64,000 bases of DNA, taken from the NCBI GenBank assembly GCA_964019695.1, contig OZ026519.1:24614013-24678012 (forward strand), written 5' to 3'. The DNA comes from Loripinus fragilis (Eukaryota > Mollusca > Bivalvia > Lucinida > Lucinidae). The translations under genes were made by a program, and so were the position numbers. Position 1 is the first letter of the stretch, and each line of letters starts with the position of its first letter. This document shows positions 43,581 to 54,587 of this stretch, piece after piece. The notes under the pieces are model-generated. The model saw only the letters and a list, made by a program, of their open reading frames with translations. It searched no databases and had not been told where the DNA came from.

Positions 43581-44335
43581 AAATAACCCATCAGATGGGC
43601 TTAGAGCACATCCGTGTCTGGTATACAGTCGAGTCTGGTGAACTTGTCCGTCAGATGGACTTGTGCATAATTTCGTATTCCAGGACATCTGCTATTTTGT
43701 TTACATTCATTTGCTGCAAGCATTTTTGCCAACAAACTTCCTTTCATTCACCAAAAATGTATTTCGACATAAAACATACCCTGTAAATCCTCTTTTTGAC
43801 ATGTTATCAAGATTAATTATTCATGAGGTGGCTCACTGACGCAGTTTCTTCCCGCCAAATGAGTACCACTCAACTCAGAATATAACAAGTTTCCTTCATT
43901 ATCTTGGCAAAAGTTGAAGATTAATAAACCAATTATAAGTTATAACATTCCAAACCATGGTCTTTAATCAGATTTTTTTCGAGGAAAGACCAGTGCTGAC
44001 ATCATTTGATGCAAATGCACAAGTCCATCAGACAGTTGACCTCTGGGAAAACATTGTGGTGTGTTTATGTTGGAATACCAGGAAGATTTTTCGATATTTT
44101 CTAATATTTTTTGACACTGATATGTCTTAGAGGTGGCAATATTTTGTTTGATCAAGTGCAGTTGTATTTTTACCAAACCACCACACAATGTTTAGGTTGG
44201 CAAGTTCACCAGACAGCATTATAGACTTCTTGAAAATCAAAACAAGACTCAGGTACAAAATCTAAATATGGAAGGGGAATATGTAGTAGAGGTATGTTTA
44301 TTATCACTTGGATGACCTTGTTGTGCAAGCTGATT
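43581..44335. other. Unassigned stretch
   Basis: Inverted phrases GACTTGTCCGTCAGATGGAC (43641) and CAAGTCCATCAGACAGTTGA (44020), with CTGGTGAACTTG (43635) and CAAGTTCACCAGAC (44202), hint at a repeat with inverted arms of about 300 bp around 43610-44215. Not resolved further; no gene. Confidence 0.4.
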
Positions 44336-44460
44336 TTTATGACAAAGTGGCAGAATGTCTGATTTCAAGTCCGGTGTTCGATCCCCAGCTGGGAAAACGG
44401 TGATTGGCATTATTTTACCGCTTACATCTGCATTTATGCAAACTAATCTGAATCTTTGCT
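44336..44460 (+). mobile_element. tRNA-like SINE fragment, second family, copy 2
   Basis: GACAAAGTGGCAGAATGTC, CCGGTGTTCGATCCCCAGC (B box) and GGGAAAACGGTGATTGGCAT parallel the fragment at 42486-42600. Confidence 0.55.
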
Positions 44461-44589
44461 GCTTGAAAATGTGATTTAAGTATCAAGATTTCAAATGCTG
44501 GCTCATATGTTTTCGTTTTGAGAAATGAGAAAATTTTAGCAAAGCGAATCATTCCTATCACCATGGCTATGTTTATTAGTCCCCTTTCA

Positions 44590-44816
44590 TCCAGATGAGG
44601 ATCCAGGATTTCTGGAAAGGGGGTTCATATGTATAAAAGTGTGGAGAGTTTGCTTTGCTGATTTTATCTCATTTTTCTTAAATATCCCATGAAAATGAAA
44701 TAATTTGGTCTCACTGAGACCAAATTATTTCATTTTCATAGGATATTTAAAAACTTGGGGCGAGGAGGGGGAGGGGTTTTAGTGAACCACCTGAACCCCC
44801 TCTGGATCGGCCACTG
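44590..44816. mobile_element. GATCCAG-ended palindromic MITE, copy 2
   Basis: Left ATGAGGATCCAGGATTTCTG, central hairpin TGAAATAATTTGGTCTCACT / complement (44693-44750), right CCCCTCTGGATCGGCCACTG. Opposite orientation to 19613-19824. Confidence 0.75.
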
Positions 44817-45679
44817 TCATCTTCATATCTCTCATATTATATTTTGTTCTTGTAGAGACTTTTGTTATGAAGAAGAGTGACTGGTGGCCATGTAATTTAT
44901 CTCCAGCTACTATCAGTTTTTTTTTGTTTCAGTTATTGAAAATGTCTCTTTGTTCTAGAGAGATGTAATCAGTTTCCTGTCAGCTTTATGAGATTTCAGA
45001 TAGAAATTCTATTTTCATTTTTTTTCTTCCTTATTATTTACAATTGTTATCATGTGAGGTTATCAAAATTCAGAGTCAATTCAGTCATGTAAGCAACTTC
45101 AACAAGCTGTCTCATCACAATATTCTTTAAGCAGCAAAAAGATATGCTTTAGCTATATTTATAATTAAATACAATACAATACAATACAAAATTTTATTGG
45201 CAACTAAACATTCTGCCATGCTTATGGCCAACAAAGTATTCAAGTGGAAATACATGGGCGGATCCAGAAGGGGGGAAAAGGGGTCTTGACACCTCCCTGG
45301 AATATCACACGTTGCTATATTATTTTTTTTTAGAAATACTGGCACAGATCACTCTTGAGAATCAATTAGACCTTCAGGTCCAATTGCTTCTAAAGGGAGG
45401 TCCAGGTCCTTAAGACCTTCTTTGAAATACCTTGATGACTAAGAACAATTTACAGACCCCCCAGACCCCTGACAAATTTTTCTGGATCAGCGCATGATAT
45501 ACCTTTCATAGGAGCATAAAAACCTTGTGGTGCCATTCGACACAGTTTCTCCATATGCTGCATCAACCTGTGAAGTTTCATTACAAATTTCCAAACAGTA
45601 CACCAGATAAGGCTTAAACTCTGATTTTGGAAATTACAAATGTGAAAAGAGAGAACAGAGAGCGTATATTTAACACTGT
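44817..45679. other. Unassigned stretch
   Basis: Contains an ACAAT microsatellite (about 45170-45188) and two end fragments of the GATCCAG MITE (GGCGGATCCAGAAGGGG at 45256; TTTTTCTGGATCAGCGCATG at 45478). No gene. Confidence 0.4.
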
Positions 45680-45688
45680 GTAACATTC

Positions 45689-46392
45689 GGAATCGAGACA
45701 GTTCACCGACAGGACAGTTCACCGACATGCATTTTGAAGACAGTTCACCGACAGAATTGAAGACAGTTCACCGACAGAATTGAAGACAGTATATCGACAA
45801 ATTTTATATTGTATTTATATGGAATGTCACAATTTTCACCATTTATTGATGTTATAATGAACGAAGGCCTAATATAAAGCTAATTAAATTACCTATTTGC
45901 TATTGCAATATGATTTTATTAGACATGCATACAACTGCCTATAGAGCGATAATTACATTGTCTGTGCGAAAATACGTCTTTGACTTATGTCACTAATGTA
46001 AAATAAAAAGGTAGGCCTGAACAAATCTGTTTAAATATTCAAAAGGAATGCTTTGAATTGCTGGCGAATTTCATAAAAAATTATGTACAATGGGCTATAG
46101 GATCACATATATATAGTAGCTTCATGTAGCAATCAAATGTCTGTCTATTAATCAGACAAACAAATTATCGCTTTCTCGACAAATTATATCAACATATCAT
46201 ATCAAACCATAACTCATCAATATTTCTTCACAATAATCAATTTATTTTCGAGCCATATGTCAATAATGTGATAAAAAAAAGCGTCGATGAGCTGTCTTCA
46301 AAAGTGTCGGTGAACTGTCTTCAAATCTGTCGGTGAACTGTCTTCAAAAACCGTGTCGGTGAATTGTCTTGTCCGTGAACTGTCTTGTTCCC
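45689..46392. mobile_element. Mutator-like element with iterated TIRs and 9-bp duplication
   Basis: GTAACATTC at 45680-45688 is exactly repeated at 46393-46401. The element starts GGAATCGAGACAGTTCACCG and ends with the complement of GGGAACAAGACAGTTCACGG. Each end consists of four to five copies of GAAGACAGTTCACCGACA with spacers, inverted between ends. The middle 0.45 kb is AT-rich with no ORF of note. A 9-bp target duplication and GG ends point to Mutator-like mobilisation; the iterated ends are like foldback elements. Confidence 0.8.
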
Positions 46393-46401
46393 GTAACATT
46401 C

Positions 46402-46780
46402 AGGTACTTCTTAGTGGCAGATAGAAATCTTCATGTGATGTCAAAAATTAGCAGAAGAAAATGCACCACATTATTTTTTCCAGTTTTAGGAGTCAAACAA
46501 GGTCTGCAACAGGCCTTCATCTGACATCTTTCTCCAGGTTTTTATTGATGAAATACAAGAAATAATATTGTATCGCAAGCGTTTGCTGACATTTAAAGAG
46601 TAACACATTTTTTTCTTCAGAAAAATATTATTGTTCAACCATGCGTACAAAGAGTTCAGTTCATTTGAGAAGATGTCCACATATGTCAATAAGATAATGA
46701 TACATCTGGCTGCATCCGCCACACATCACTACCTGGATTTATTAACTCCTCCTATCATAATGTTCAGATAATCGAAATAT
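46402..46780. other. Unassigned stretch
   Basis: No feature recognised. Confidence 0.3.
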
Positions 46781-46953
46781 TGAGCGTAAAATTGTGAATA
46801 TTTTCTTATCCATCAGTTTTAACATGTGTTTTGGGTGCTCAAAAGAAATGTCTCATTGAGACATTTCTTTTGGGTGCCCATAACATATGATTTTGGTTGA
46901 TAAATAAGAAAATTAATTTTTAATTATGCACCCTGATCTAGAAGCCTGCTGTA
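46763..46953. mobile_element. hAT-like palindromic MITE (GACGGTTC family)
   Basis: AAATATTTTCTTATCCATCA region, hairpin CTCAAAAGAAATGTCTCATT / AATGTCTC complement (ATTGAGACATTTCTTTTGGG), then ATATGATTTTGGTTGATAAA and the end ACCCTGATCTAGAAGCCTG. Here the stem sequence changed to AAATGTCTC on both arms together, keeping pairing. Confidence 0.7.
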
Positions 46954-47358
46954 CTGTGTATGTACTGGATAACTTGTTAACCTTTCATGACAATTCAATA
47001 GGTACTCAAAACCAAGAGTGGTCTTAATTTACAGAAGTAAAAAACGAATGATGGAAATAAAAATGAATGATCACTATTGACCTATTATAGTCTGGTCAAC
47101 AATTAGTGGTGGCTCCCAAATAAAATGGACAACAATCCTTCTTAATTTCTCATAAGCACGCACTTAGAAATTTGCCCTCAACATGACAAAAATGCCACAG
47201 ATTTTTCCATTCTCAGCAAATAGGCTGTAGTAATAGCTCAACAATAGTTCAGTCATGACAAGGCATGTCAAACAGTTTTGGATCCCGAGGTCTAGAACAA
47301 TGTTTCGTTGGGCCTTTTCTGGGTCCAATTAAACTGTTTTACGACAAGTCACCAACTG
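46954..47358. other. Unassigned stretch with a hairpin core
   Basis: 47268-47340: GTCAAACAGTTTTGGATCCC / TCTGGGTCCAATTAAACTG. No gene. Confidence 0.4.
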
Positions 47359-47546
47359 CATGACTTAAGTTAGGAGTGTGTAACGAAAATTTAATTTTCT
47401 TATTTCTCAACCAAAACATATGTTGTGGGTACTCAAAAGAACTGTCTCAATGAGACGGTTCTTTTGAGCACCCAAAACCTGTTAAAATTGATGGGTATGA
47501 AAATATTTACAATTTAATGCTGAAAATTTTGGTTTATCTAAACCTG
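47359..47546. mobile_element. hAT-like palindromic MITE (GACGGTTC family)
   Basis: CATGACTTAAGTTAGGAGTG, hairpin CAAAAGAACTGTCTCAATGA / GAGACGGTTCTTTTGAGC, right end GGTTTATCTAAACCTG. Same orientation as 13409-13597. The target duplication is not clear. Confidence 0.75.
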
Positions 47547-47554
47547 TGCCAAAG

Positions 47555-48190
47555 GGTTAAAAGGGTTAGAAAAGGCCAGAAAATCTCAGATTAAATTGCA
47601 CTGAAGAAACTCAACCATCAAGTAGAACAACTGTTCCTTATATAGATGCACATTCTGCCTCTTGACATTGTGTTGTAATTAAGGAAGCAATTAAGATATT
47701 AATAGCCACCCCTTCTTTAACAGAGTGCAGCATGCTTCATTAGGCCAGCTATTTTAGAAACAAAGCCAGGAAATGATTAAATAGCAAAAGAGTTTACTTA
47801 TTCCAAAATGCACATAGGCTTTCCAATCCCAATGCCAAAGTGCATGTTAACTTATAACGTTGCCATACTACATTTTATTTGTCACAACATAGACCTGAAC
47901 AAGTCACACACATTTTCAATCAAAAATGGTAATAAAATTATGGGCCAGCTTATTTATAAGCTCCATCATCTTGAGCCTATGCAGAAGAAGAGTTTTCTTG
48001 CACACCGGATTAGGATATCTGAGATTTTACCCTGGGATACAAAATCTTATCTTACCCATGCTATCTTACCAAGAACATCAAGTAACATCATCATGTGAAA
48101 TTGCACCTTAGCGTATTCAGGGACATCTGAAAGCTTATTTTGAAATAAAAAAAATAATAAAAACAGGGGTGAGCAAGAAAAAAAATCCAT
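47555..48190. other. Unassigned stretch
   Basis: A 96-codon plus ATG frame (47808-48098) lacks any motif I recognise. No repeat match. Confidence 0.35.
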
Positions 48191-48194
48191 TATT

Positions 48195-48311
48195 CGTGTG
48201 AGGGTAGGATAAAAAATCCTACCTCGGGATCACCGTTTGTCATCACTCGGCAAGCCTTGTGATGCCGAATAGCGATCCTTGGGACGGATTTTTCTATCCT
48301 ACCCTCACACT
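48195..48311. repeat. Strong hairpin with GGCAAGCC apex
   Basis: GTGTGAGGGTAGGATAAAAA pairs with TTTTCTATCCTACCCTCACA; the apex CACTCGGCAAGCCTTGTG (48244-48261) is the same near-palindromic motif capping the hairpins at 35.4 and 36.1 kb, although this stem is unrelated. Confidence 0.75.
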
Positions 48312-48861
48312 CATGATAGCTTCTTATTTCCTGAGACAGAAACTGTTCATGTGCAATCAAAGCATGGAACCATATTAGATGTATTTGTCTTCTGAAATAT
48401 CAAGCACAGTTTGAAAGGTTCAAAATGAAATGTCTGCCGAAACAAGTCTGATCAGAATGTGTGGATATGTAGGCGATTTGAATTTTCCCTATGCGGTACC
48501 AGCTCATTTGTCCCAAACTGAAGAAAATATTCAAACCATAAATAATTGGGCGAAATCTAAAGAAACTTCTAGCATAGCAGATATATAGAAGGAAACCATG
48601 TTTTATTGTTTCACACGAACAGAAAAACATTAAACCAGCATTTCTGAAGTAAAAATCTTCATAAATCTAATTAACAATTCAAGAATCAATATATAAAGTT
48701 CTAAAACAGAAGAAACAAACAGATGCTCCCATAGTATACAGCGTTCAAGAATCAAAAATGTTGGTTAAAAAAACTCAAGGTTATAAAAACTAACTTCTTC
48801 ATGTAAATGGCTTAAAGTTTTCACCTTGGCATAGCTGAACATTATGGAAGAGCTCTGCTGA
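48312..48861. other. Unassigned stretch
   Basis: No feature recognised. Confidence 0.3.
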
Positions 48862-48946
48862 AGTACTGGTTCAACCTAAAACATACCATCATGACTGAAA
48901 TATTGTTGAATGGGAGGTAAAGCATCAAATAAATCTAAGCAAACAA
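48862..48946 (+). mobile_element. SINE family S tail fragment
   Basis: AGTACTGGTTCAACCTAAAA, CATGACTGAAATATTGTTGA, GGAGGTAAAGCATCAAATAA, AAGCAAAC. The head is missing. Confidence 0.65.
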
Positions 48947-48966
48947 GGATAGGATCTCTCCCATGG

Positions 48967-49138
48967 CAGTGGGGGATCCAGAGGGAGTTCGAAGGGTTCG
49001 CCTGATCATATCCGATGAAAATGTGTGACCAAATTATTTTTTTTATGGGACATTTAATAAAAAGTTAAATAAAATCAGCAAAGCGAACCCCCCACATACA
49101 TATGAACCCCCTTCCACGAAATCCTGGATCCGCCCCTG
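48967..49138. mobile_element. GATCCAG-ended MITE, copy 3 (core decayed)
   Basis: Ends CAGTGGGGGATCCAGAGG and CCTGGATCCGCCCCTG; centre GATGAAAATGTGTGACCAAA keeps only one hairpin arm. Confidence 0.7.
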
Positions 49139-49540
49139 GATCATGTATAAAATCCAACATTTTTAAAATTGTGACAAGCTCTCAAAAATTTTGCACATTG
49201 TAAGCATCTCACATGACAAAGAGTTGCAGTGAGCCATGGACTGGTTGTCTATAATCTAATCTGATTTAACAAGCACCCACTTAACTGAGATAAGATCAAA
49301 TTCTTTGTTTTTGCAGAGCTGTTATCTAAGCATCTACAACAGAAGACAATAACTAGGTGGGCAAAAGTAGTACCCAAGTACCCTACTAAAACAATGAAAA
49401 TTTGACTAACATCATGAATCGTCCTCTCACAAGGAAATGGTACCTACACAGTCGAGACACAGGCGAGAGACATGCATGGATGCTTATGTTGCTCCAGCAA
49501 GACTTACAAACACAAAGTAATGCTTAGGTTTCATTTAGAC
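49139..49540. other. Unassigned stretch
   Basis: No feature recognised. Confidence 0.3.
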
Positions 49541-49830
49541 CGTCATTTGGCCGACTAGATTTTTTTCATGTTGATTGCTCGATAAAAATTGTTTTAGTGG
49601 GCCGACTGGAGCAGTTACATTACCTCACCCATTACGTTTCTCAACCACAACTAAATTTTCTTATCAGCCCACCGTCACCCATTGATCAGTCGGCCAACTG
49701 CATTTACCTGTCGGGGAGCATACATTGAGTCAGCCCATTCTAAACAGATTGCTGAATCACCAAAACAGTGAGCCGACTGAAAAAAAATATCTGGCTAGTT
49801 ACAATATTTTTTCAGTCAGCCGACTATAAA
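49541..49830. repeat. GCCGACTG-iterated repeat
   Basis: TTTGGCCGACTAGATTTTTT, GGGCCGACTGGAGC, CAGTCGGCCAACTG, GAGCCGACTGAAAAAAAATA and CAGTCAGCCGACTATAAAAA recur in both orientations with no fixed period; the outer words TAGATTTTTTTCATG and AAAAAAAATATCTGGCTAG suggest inverted ends. Confidence 0.5.
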
Positions 49831-49898
49831 AAACAGCAAAAACTTGCACCAAATCGGTCAATGTAACTGAATGTAATGTCCAAGTAAACATATTAAAG

Positions 49899-49966
49899 AG
49901 GGCCACCATCTGCCCACCAGCAAAACCCCATTTGAATGGCGTTTGGCGGGTGATGGTGGCCCACCA
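49899..49966. repeat. Hairpin GGGCCACCATC
   Basis: AGGGCCACCATCTGCCCACC / GGCGGGTGATGGTGGCCC, with AGCAAAACCCC / GGCGTTT extending the stem. Confidence 0.65.
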
Positions 49967-50719
49967 CTGTATGCTGGCTGGGGTGATATCTCCCTTCGTA
50001 TACTAGTGACTCCTAAATGCGTTTTTTGGCAAACAGTGAAAACCCAGATGAAATGGTGCATCAGAGTCTACAATGTTTGCTAAGAAGAAAAAACATCTTC
50101 AGAGATAGAAAAACAATTTTATTTTGAAATAACCTCGATATATACAATGGACCATTACAAAATTATAGTATCAAACCGGAAGGAAGAATCCATTAGTGCA
50201 CAAAGGGTTTTTTAATACATGCATGCGATGGAGCTTATGAAACAAGCAAATAACACTAAATTGTTACATTAGCATACTGATAAAAAATCTTTTTAATTAA
50301 TTCAGTCAGTCACACTAATGAATAAATACGCCTGTCAATCTGATTCGGTTCAGTTTGAATTTATAAACTGTTTTTATGCCATGTAAAAATAGACTTTAGT
50401 CTTAAGTTGCAATCAGAGGAAAAAGAATGTTAATGTCAGTTTCTGTTTTCCAGCGTTGTATAGTTTGGTTTCAAAGCATATATAAAAAAAATTGTAAGCT
50501 GCCTTTCAATAGAAATGAGCTCATTTGGATCTGTAAAACACAATGCCCAAAACTATATGCTTGTCCTTTAAGGTGTACATGTGCATAGACAAGTTGAATA
50601 CACAAAACTTTCAAAGGGCCTTAACTCCAATGAAAAATTTATGAAATTTGCCCAAGAGGATTGACTATAGCTGCATGGGAACACAGATTGGGTAATTACA
50701 GCCAAAACAAAGAAATATA
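49967..50719. other. Unassigned stretch with one hairpin core
   Basis: 50030-50082: GGCAAACAGTGAAAACCCAG / GAGTCTACAATGTTTGC. The rest shows no gene. Confidence 0.35.
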
Positions 50720-51657
50720 AACAAGATGGCCTTTAATCGCTCACATGAGATAAGTACATAAGGGAAACCGGCCACAACACCCCCAGGCAGCCATGTTTTT
50801 TGACGGATCAAATTGTTTTAGCTATTTTGGTAGGTCATTCAGTCGTCATTTCTACCAATTTATCTCATTTACATTCTGATCACAGATTTCACAGAAGCAG
50901 ATTTTTTTTAAAGTCTTTCTTATCTCCATAAGCCATGCCCACTGGCAGCCATGTTTTTGCCGGATCAAATTTTTTAGGCTATTTTTGTAGAGGGTCACCT
51001 AATAACCATTTCTACCAAATCATTTTCAATACTAACCACTGGTTTCAGAGAAGAAGATGTTTAAAAATTCTTAAATAGGTACATTAAGGAACCCAGCCAC
51101 GCCCCCTGGCGCCCATGTTTTATGACGGAACAAATTTGTTTAGCAATTTTTTTCAAAGGTCAATCATTGATCATTTCAATCTATGGAATTGAATTCTGAC
51201 TACCAGTTTCAGAGGAGAAGATATTTTTAAGGTTTGCCAAATACCACAATAAGCCATGTCCCCTTGCCGCCAAGTTTTTCGAAGGATCAAATTTCTTTTA
51301 ACTATTTTTGTAGAGGGTCACCTAGTGACCATTTCTGCCAAATCATTTTCAGTTCTGATCAATGGTTTCAGAAGAGAAGATCAAAGTTTTAAGTTTCTTA
51401 CATAGGGACATAAGAGAAACTGGCCATGCCCCCCTGTCAACCATGTTTTTTGTTGGATCAAATTCGTTTTAGCTATTTTTGTAGAAGGGTCACATTCTTA
51501 TGAAGTTTGGTTAAAACTGACCCAGTGCTTGTGTTATTTAGAGGAAATTGTTTACGATGCATGATGACACACGACCACACACGCCATTCAGTGGACGATG
51601 GACATTGACTGATCCCAATAGCTCACTTAGAGCACTTTGTGCACATATGAGCTAAAA
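50720..51657. mobile_element. Pearl-like tandem-core element
   Basis: Five to six units of about 160-170 bp, each with GCCATGTTTTTTGACGGATC, AAATT-TTTAGCTATTTTTGT, AGAGGGTCACCTA and TTTCAGAGAAGAAGAT (near 50788, 50947, 51112, 51268 and 51440). Near one end TTAATCGCTCACATGAGATA and at the other TAGCTCACTTAGAGC and GCACATATGAGCTAAA form subterminal inverted pieces and a terminal hairpin. Confidence 0.65.
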
Positions 51658-51717
51658 ACAACTGTAAATGCAGAGTTAGTATTTTGAAATAAGATATCTT
51701 TTTATTTGAAATGACCG

Positions 51718-51960
51718 TTAAAACGCCAAGAAAAAAATGCATCTGAAAATGTCATCTGCTGAAGTCATCTGCTGCAATTATTTGCCTAACATTACTGACA
51801 AATTTAAGCATAGAAGCAAACAGCGTGTACCCAGAACAGACTGCTCCTATAGGAGCAGTCTGATCTGGGTCCACACTGTTTGCCATAGAGGCTTTCTAAA
51901 CATTTCAGCAGACAAGAAAAGCAGACGACTTTTGTTTCGATTGGCACATTAAAGGTTTAA
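51718..51960. mobile_element. TTAA-type hairpin MITE
   Basis: Between TTAA at 51718-51721 and TTAA at 51957-51960: AACGCCAAGAAAAAAATGCA, ATCTGAAAATGTCATCTGCT, AACATTACTGACAAATTTAA, a perfect core hairpin AACAGACTGCTCCTATAGGA / GCAGTCTGATCTGGGTCCAC, then GAGGCTTTCTAAACATTTCA and TTGGCACATTAAAGGT. The 62224-62500 element is the same family in opposite orientation. Confidence 0.7.
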
Positions 51961-52248
51961 ACTCTCTATAGATTTATAGTTGGAATATTGCTGAAAGAGC
52001 TTCCTTTTGAATCTCTAATTAGACCATAAATGGAACTTGTCAGCAATTAATGTTATTTGGGTGGTCTTCTTCTGCAAATGCTGCTTTAAACACTGCTGCA
52101 TTTACTCCCAGTGCAGTTAATTGTCATGGTTACTGAACTTTTTTTTTACATTGGAACTTTAGATGACAGTATTCCAATTGTGTCATGTACCATCAGGCGC
52201 GTAGCCAGGCGGAGGCCAGGAAGTCTGGGCTTCAATATTATATGGGCC
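51961..52248. other. Unassigned stretch
   Basis: No feature recognised. Confidence 0.3.
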
Positions 52249-52375
52249 TCGACGCGAGAAACCCTGACTTTGTTACTTGCGATCAACAAAGGCGCAGACC
52301 AGACTGAGCATATGCACAGTCTGATAAGCACCTTTGTTATTCGCTATCTGAAAAGTAATGTAACTTGGTCTGATA
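52249..52375. repeat. Hairpin repeat, GCGCA-type core
   Basis: CAACAAAGGCGCAGACCAG / CAGTCTGATAAGCACCTTTG with centre GAGCATATGCAC (52284-52338). The flanks TACTTGCGATCAAC and TTATTCGCTATC resemble those of the core at 24953-25018. Confidence 0.6.
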
Positions 52376-52383
52376 TCTCTTAA

Positions 52384-52995
52384 TTCTCCATTTTATTTTA
52401 GCGGGCTTCAACACGATTAAGTTGCTGGCTATGCCCCTGTACCATTATGTTGTTACAGCATGCAGTAAACATCTCATGTTTGTCATAATTATCACCTTAC
52501 TTTGTACCAAAATTAATACACCCTTTTTTCTAAAGAAAAAAAGCAGTTATAAATAGACTAAAGTTGATGGTACTAGCATTCTTTTACCTTTGACCCTGGG
52601 TTGACCTTGGGGTCAAGGTCAAAAGTCAAATAATGTATTTTCTTGTAAATGCATCTCCTCCTAAACCAATGGATGTAGCATTTGGTGCATAGGTCACATG
52701 TTGTAGAGGGTACTGGGCAACATTTTGTGTGGCCTAATGACCCAAGGTTACTATCAAAGGTAAAAATAGGTATTTGGGATGGTGTACCATAGACTGCAGT
52801 CCACTTTCAATGTTAATTTAACGCCAATAGTATATGATTCCTCATGGGCTTTATTGCTTATTGGAAATTTCAATATATTCTTTTTTTTATATAGTTAACA
52901 GTCACATCACCAAGAGACATTTTAATTCTTCTGGTGTCATTTTTCATATTTTGAAGACATGACTGCACCACTCCTTAATTTTTAATCTGCCAGTG
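52384..52995. other. Unassigned stretch
   Basis: Contains GGGTTGACCTTGGGGTCAAG at 52600, similar in style to the pearl-like units; no gene. Confidence 0.35.
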
Positions 52996-53170
52996 TCCTT
53001 TACAAACAGTTTAAACCCAGATTAGGCCCAACATAACATTGAACTTGCTATGGATCTTAATTAACTGTTTGTCACTTAACTGTTTGTTCCTGAAATTTTT
53101 TTGGGAGAAAGTTAATTTTGAAATAAATCAAAAGATGACAAAAAATCCTGAAAAATTTACCCAGCATGCA
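52996..53170. mobile_element. TTAA-type hairpin MITE, diverged
   Basis: ACAAACAGTTTAAACCCAGA TTAGGCCCAACAT, then AACTGTTTGTTCCTGAAATT, AAAAAATCCTGAAAAATTAC and CCAGCATGCATC match the right-half sequence of the element at 1-106 although the core is broken. Confidence 0.5.
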
Positions 53171-53424
53171 TCTTTTCAAAGTGCATTGCATGACATTGTG
53201 AACTGAGATCTCTAAATTGTTTTGGAGCCAGGATAATTTTGTTTTACAAATGGCAGATATAAAAAACCTACTATTTTCCATAATTCATTTTCACAGTTTT
53301 TTAGATTTCTGACAAGTCAAAGATTATTTAAATGTTGTACCATATTCAAGGGCTACTTTAATTCACTATTGGGAAAACTTTGTATGCTTTTTGCTGTTTT
53401 TTTTCAAAATAATTCTTTCAGAGT

Positions 53425-53513
53425 CGAACAGTTTGGACCCAGATCAGGCCTGACGTTTTGTCTGGCCTAATCTGGGTCCAAACTGTTTGTAGGTGGCAAA
53501 AGTAGGCAAAGAG
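53425..53513. mobile_element. TTAA hairpin MITE core and right end
   Basis: Perfect-looking hairpin AACAGTTTGGACCCAGATCA, GGCCTGACGTTTTGTCTGGC, CTAATCTGGGTCCAAACTGT, then GCAAAAGTAGGCAAAGAG and TTAA at 53514-53517. Confidence 0.65.
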
Positions 53514-53673
53514 TTAACATGACATTGTATTGTGTGGATGAAAAAGTGTGAATACCAATCAGGCTTGGTTCAATCAGAAGCCAACTGATCATCGGAATCT
53601 ACGCTGTTTTCAGGGTAGAGAACTGAAAAGTTATGCACACATATGTAGTGTCTAATAGGTCAAATACTGGAAT

Positions 53674-53718
53674 TGATGACTTACATCCCTGTCAACAATT
53701 TTTCAGTCATGTCCAGAC
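53674..53718 (-). mobile_element. SINE family S tail fragment
   Basis: GACTTACATCCCTGTCAACA and ATTTTTCAGTCATGTCCAGA match the SINE 3' region on the minus strand. Confidence 0.6.
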
Positions 53719-53798
53719 GCTGAACCCACTATTTTTCTTTTTCATGGACTTAAGGCTTAATATTTCATGCCACTTATCTGGCAGATAATTCACATGCA

Positions 53799-53982
53799 CA
53801 GGTTTAGATAAACAAATTTTTTGAGTGTAAAATTGTAAATATTTTCTTACTCATCAGTTTTAACATATGTTTTGGGTGCTCAAAAGAACTGTCTCGAGAC
53901 GGTTCTTTTGAGTACCCACAACATATGTTTTGGTTGAGATATAAGAAAATTAATTTTTGGTTCACACTCTTAAAAAGGCCTG
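53799..53982. mobile_element. hAT-like palindromic MITE, complete
   Basis: Begins CAGGTTTAGATAAACAAATT and ends CTTAAAAAGGCCTG. The hairpin CTCAAAAGAACTGTCTC / GAGACGGTTCTTTTGAG is nearly perfect. Flanks CACATGCA (53791-53798) and CACATGTA (53983-53990 with one-base offset) agree with an 8-bp target duplication. Confidence 0.75.
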
Positions 53983-53990
53983 CACATGTA

Positions 53991-54436
53991 TCAATATCAA
54001 ATAAATGCAGCATCACTTTGAAAAAGATGTCTGCTGCAATAAGGGTTAAATAGCAAATAACCTGGGACTGTTACGACTTACTTTACTATTTGGATGAAAT
54101 TACCCATAATACTTGGTTGACAATAGTAGGTATTTAGCAAACCCGCAGCGTGAAATACAAGTAACTGCTACGGCTAACTGATGTATGATCCATAGCCTGT
54201 GGTGAGGTCTGCCATATCAGATACTTAACACTGAAATTACATGTAAAACAAGAATTCTGTTGAATAAAATCTATTCTTTGCTAAATTTATAGTAAGGACA
54301 AAAGCATTAAATTACAAATTAATTTGCGAAAAATTTATAAAGAAATTTTTCTTACATAGATATTACGTTTTAAATAAATAACCAATTTTATTACTATATT
54401 TACCACTGATGCTGCTTTCATAAGGTAACAATTGTT
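53991..54436. other. Unassigned stretch
   Basis: No feature recognised. Confidence 0.3.
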
Positions 54437-54587
54437 TAGCGTAAAATTGCAAATATTTTCTTACCCATCAGTTCTAACATATGTGCTCAAAAGAAACCTT
54501 TTATTGAGACGGTTCTTTTGAGTACCCACAACATATGTTTTGGTTGAGAAATAAGAAAATTAATCTTTTGGTACACACTCTTAACTG
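54437..54587. mobile_element. hAT-like MITE, shortened copy
   Basis: GCGTAAAATTGCAAATATTT, ATGTGCTCAAAAGAAACCTT, TATTGAGACGGTTCTTTTGA, ACATATGTTTTGGTTGAGAA, CACACTCTTAAC. The left hairpin arm has lost TTTTGGG. Confidence 0.7.

Noticed and set aside
47808..48098. 96-codon plus frame as a host gene
   Set aside because: No conserved motif, biased towards AT-rich residues, and overlapping frames of similar length exist.
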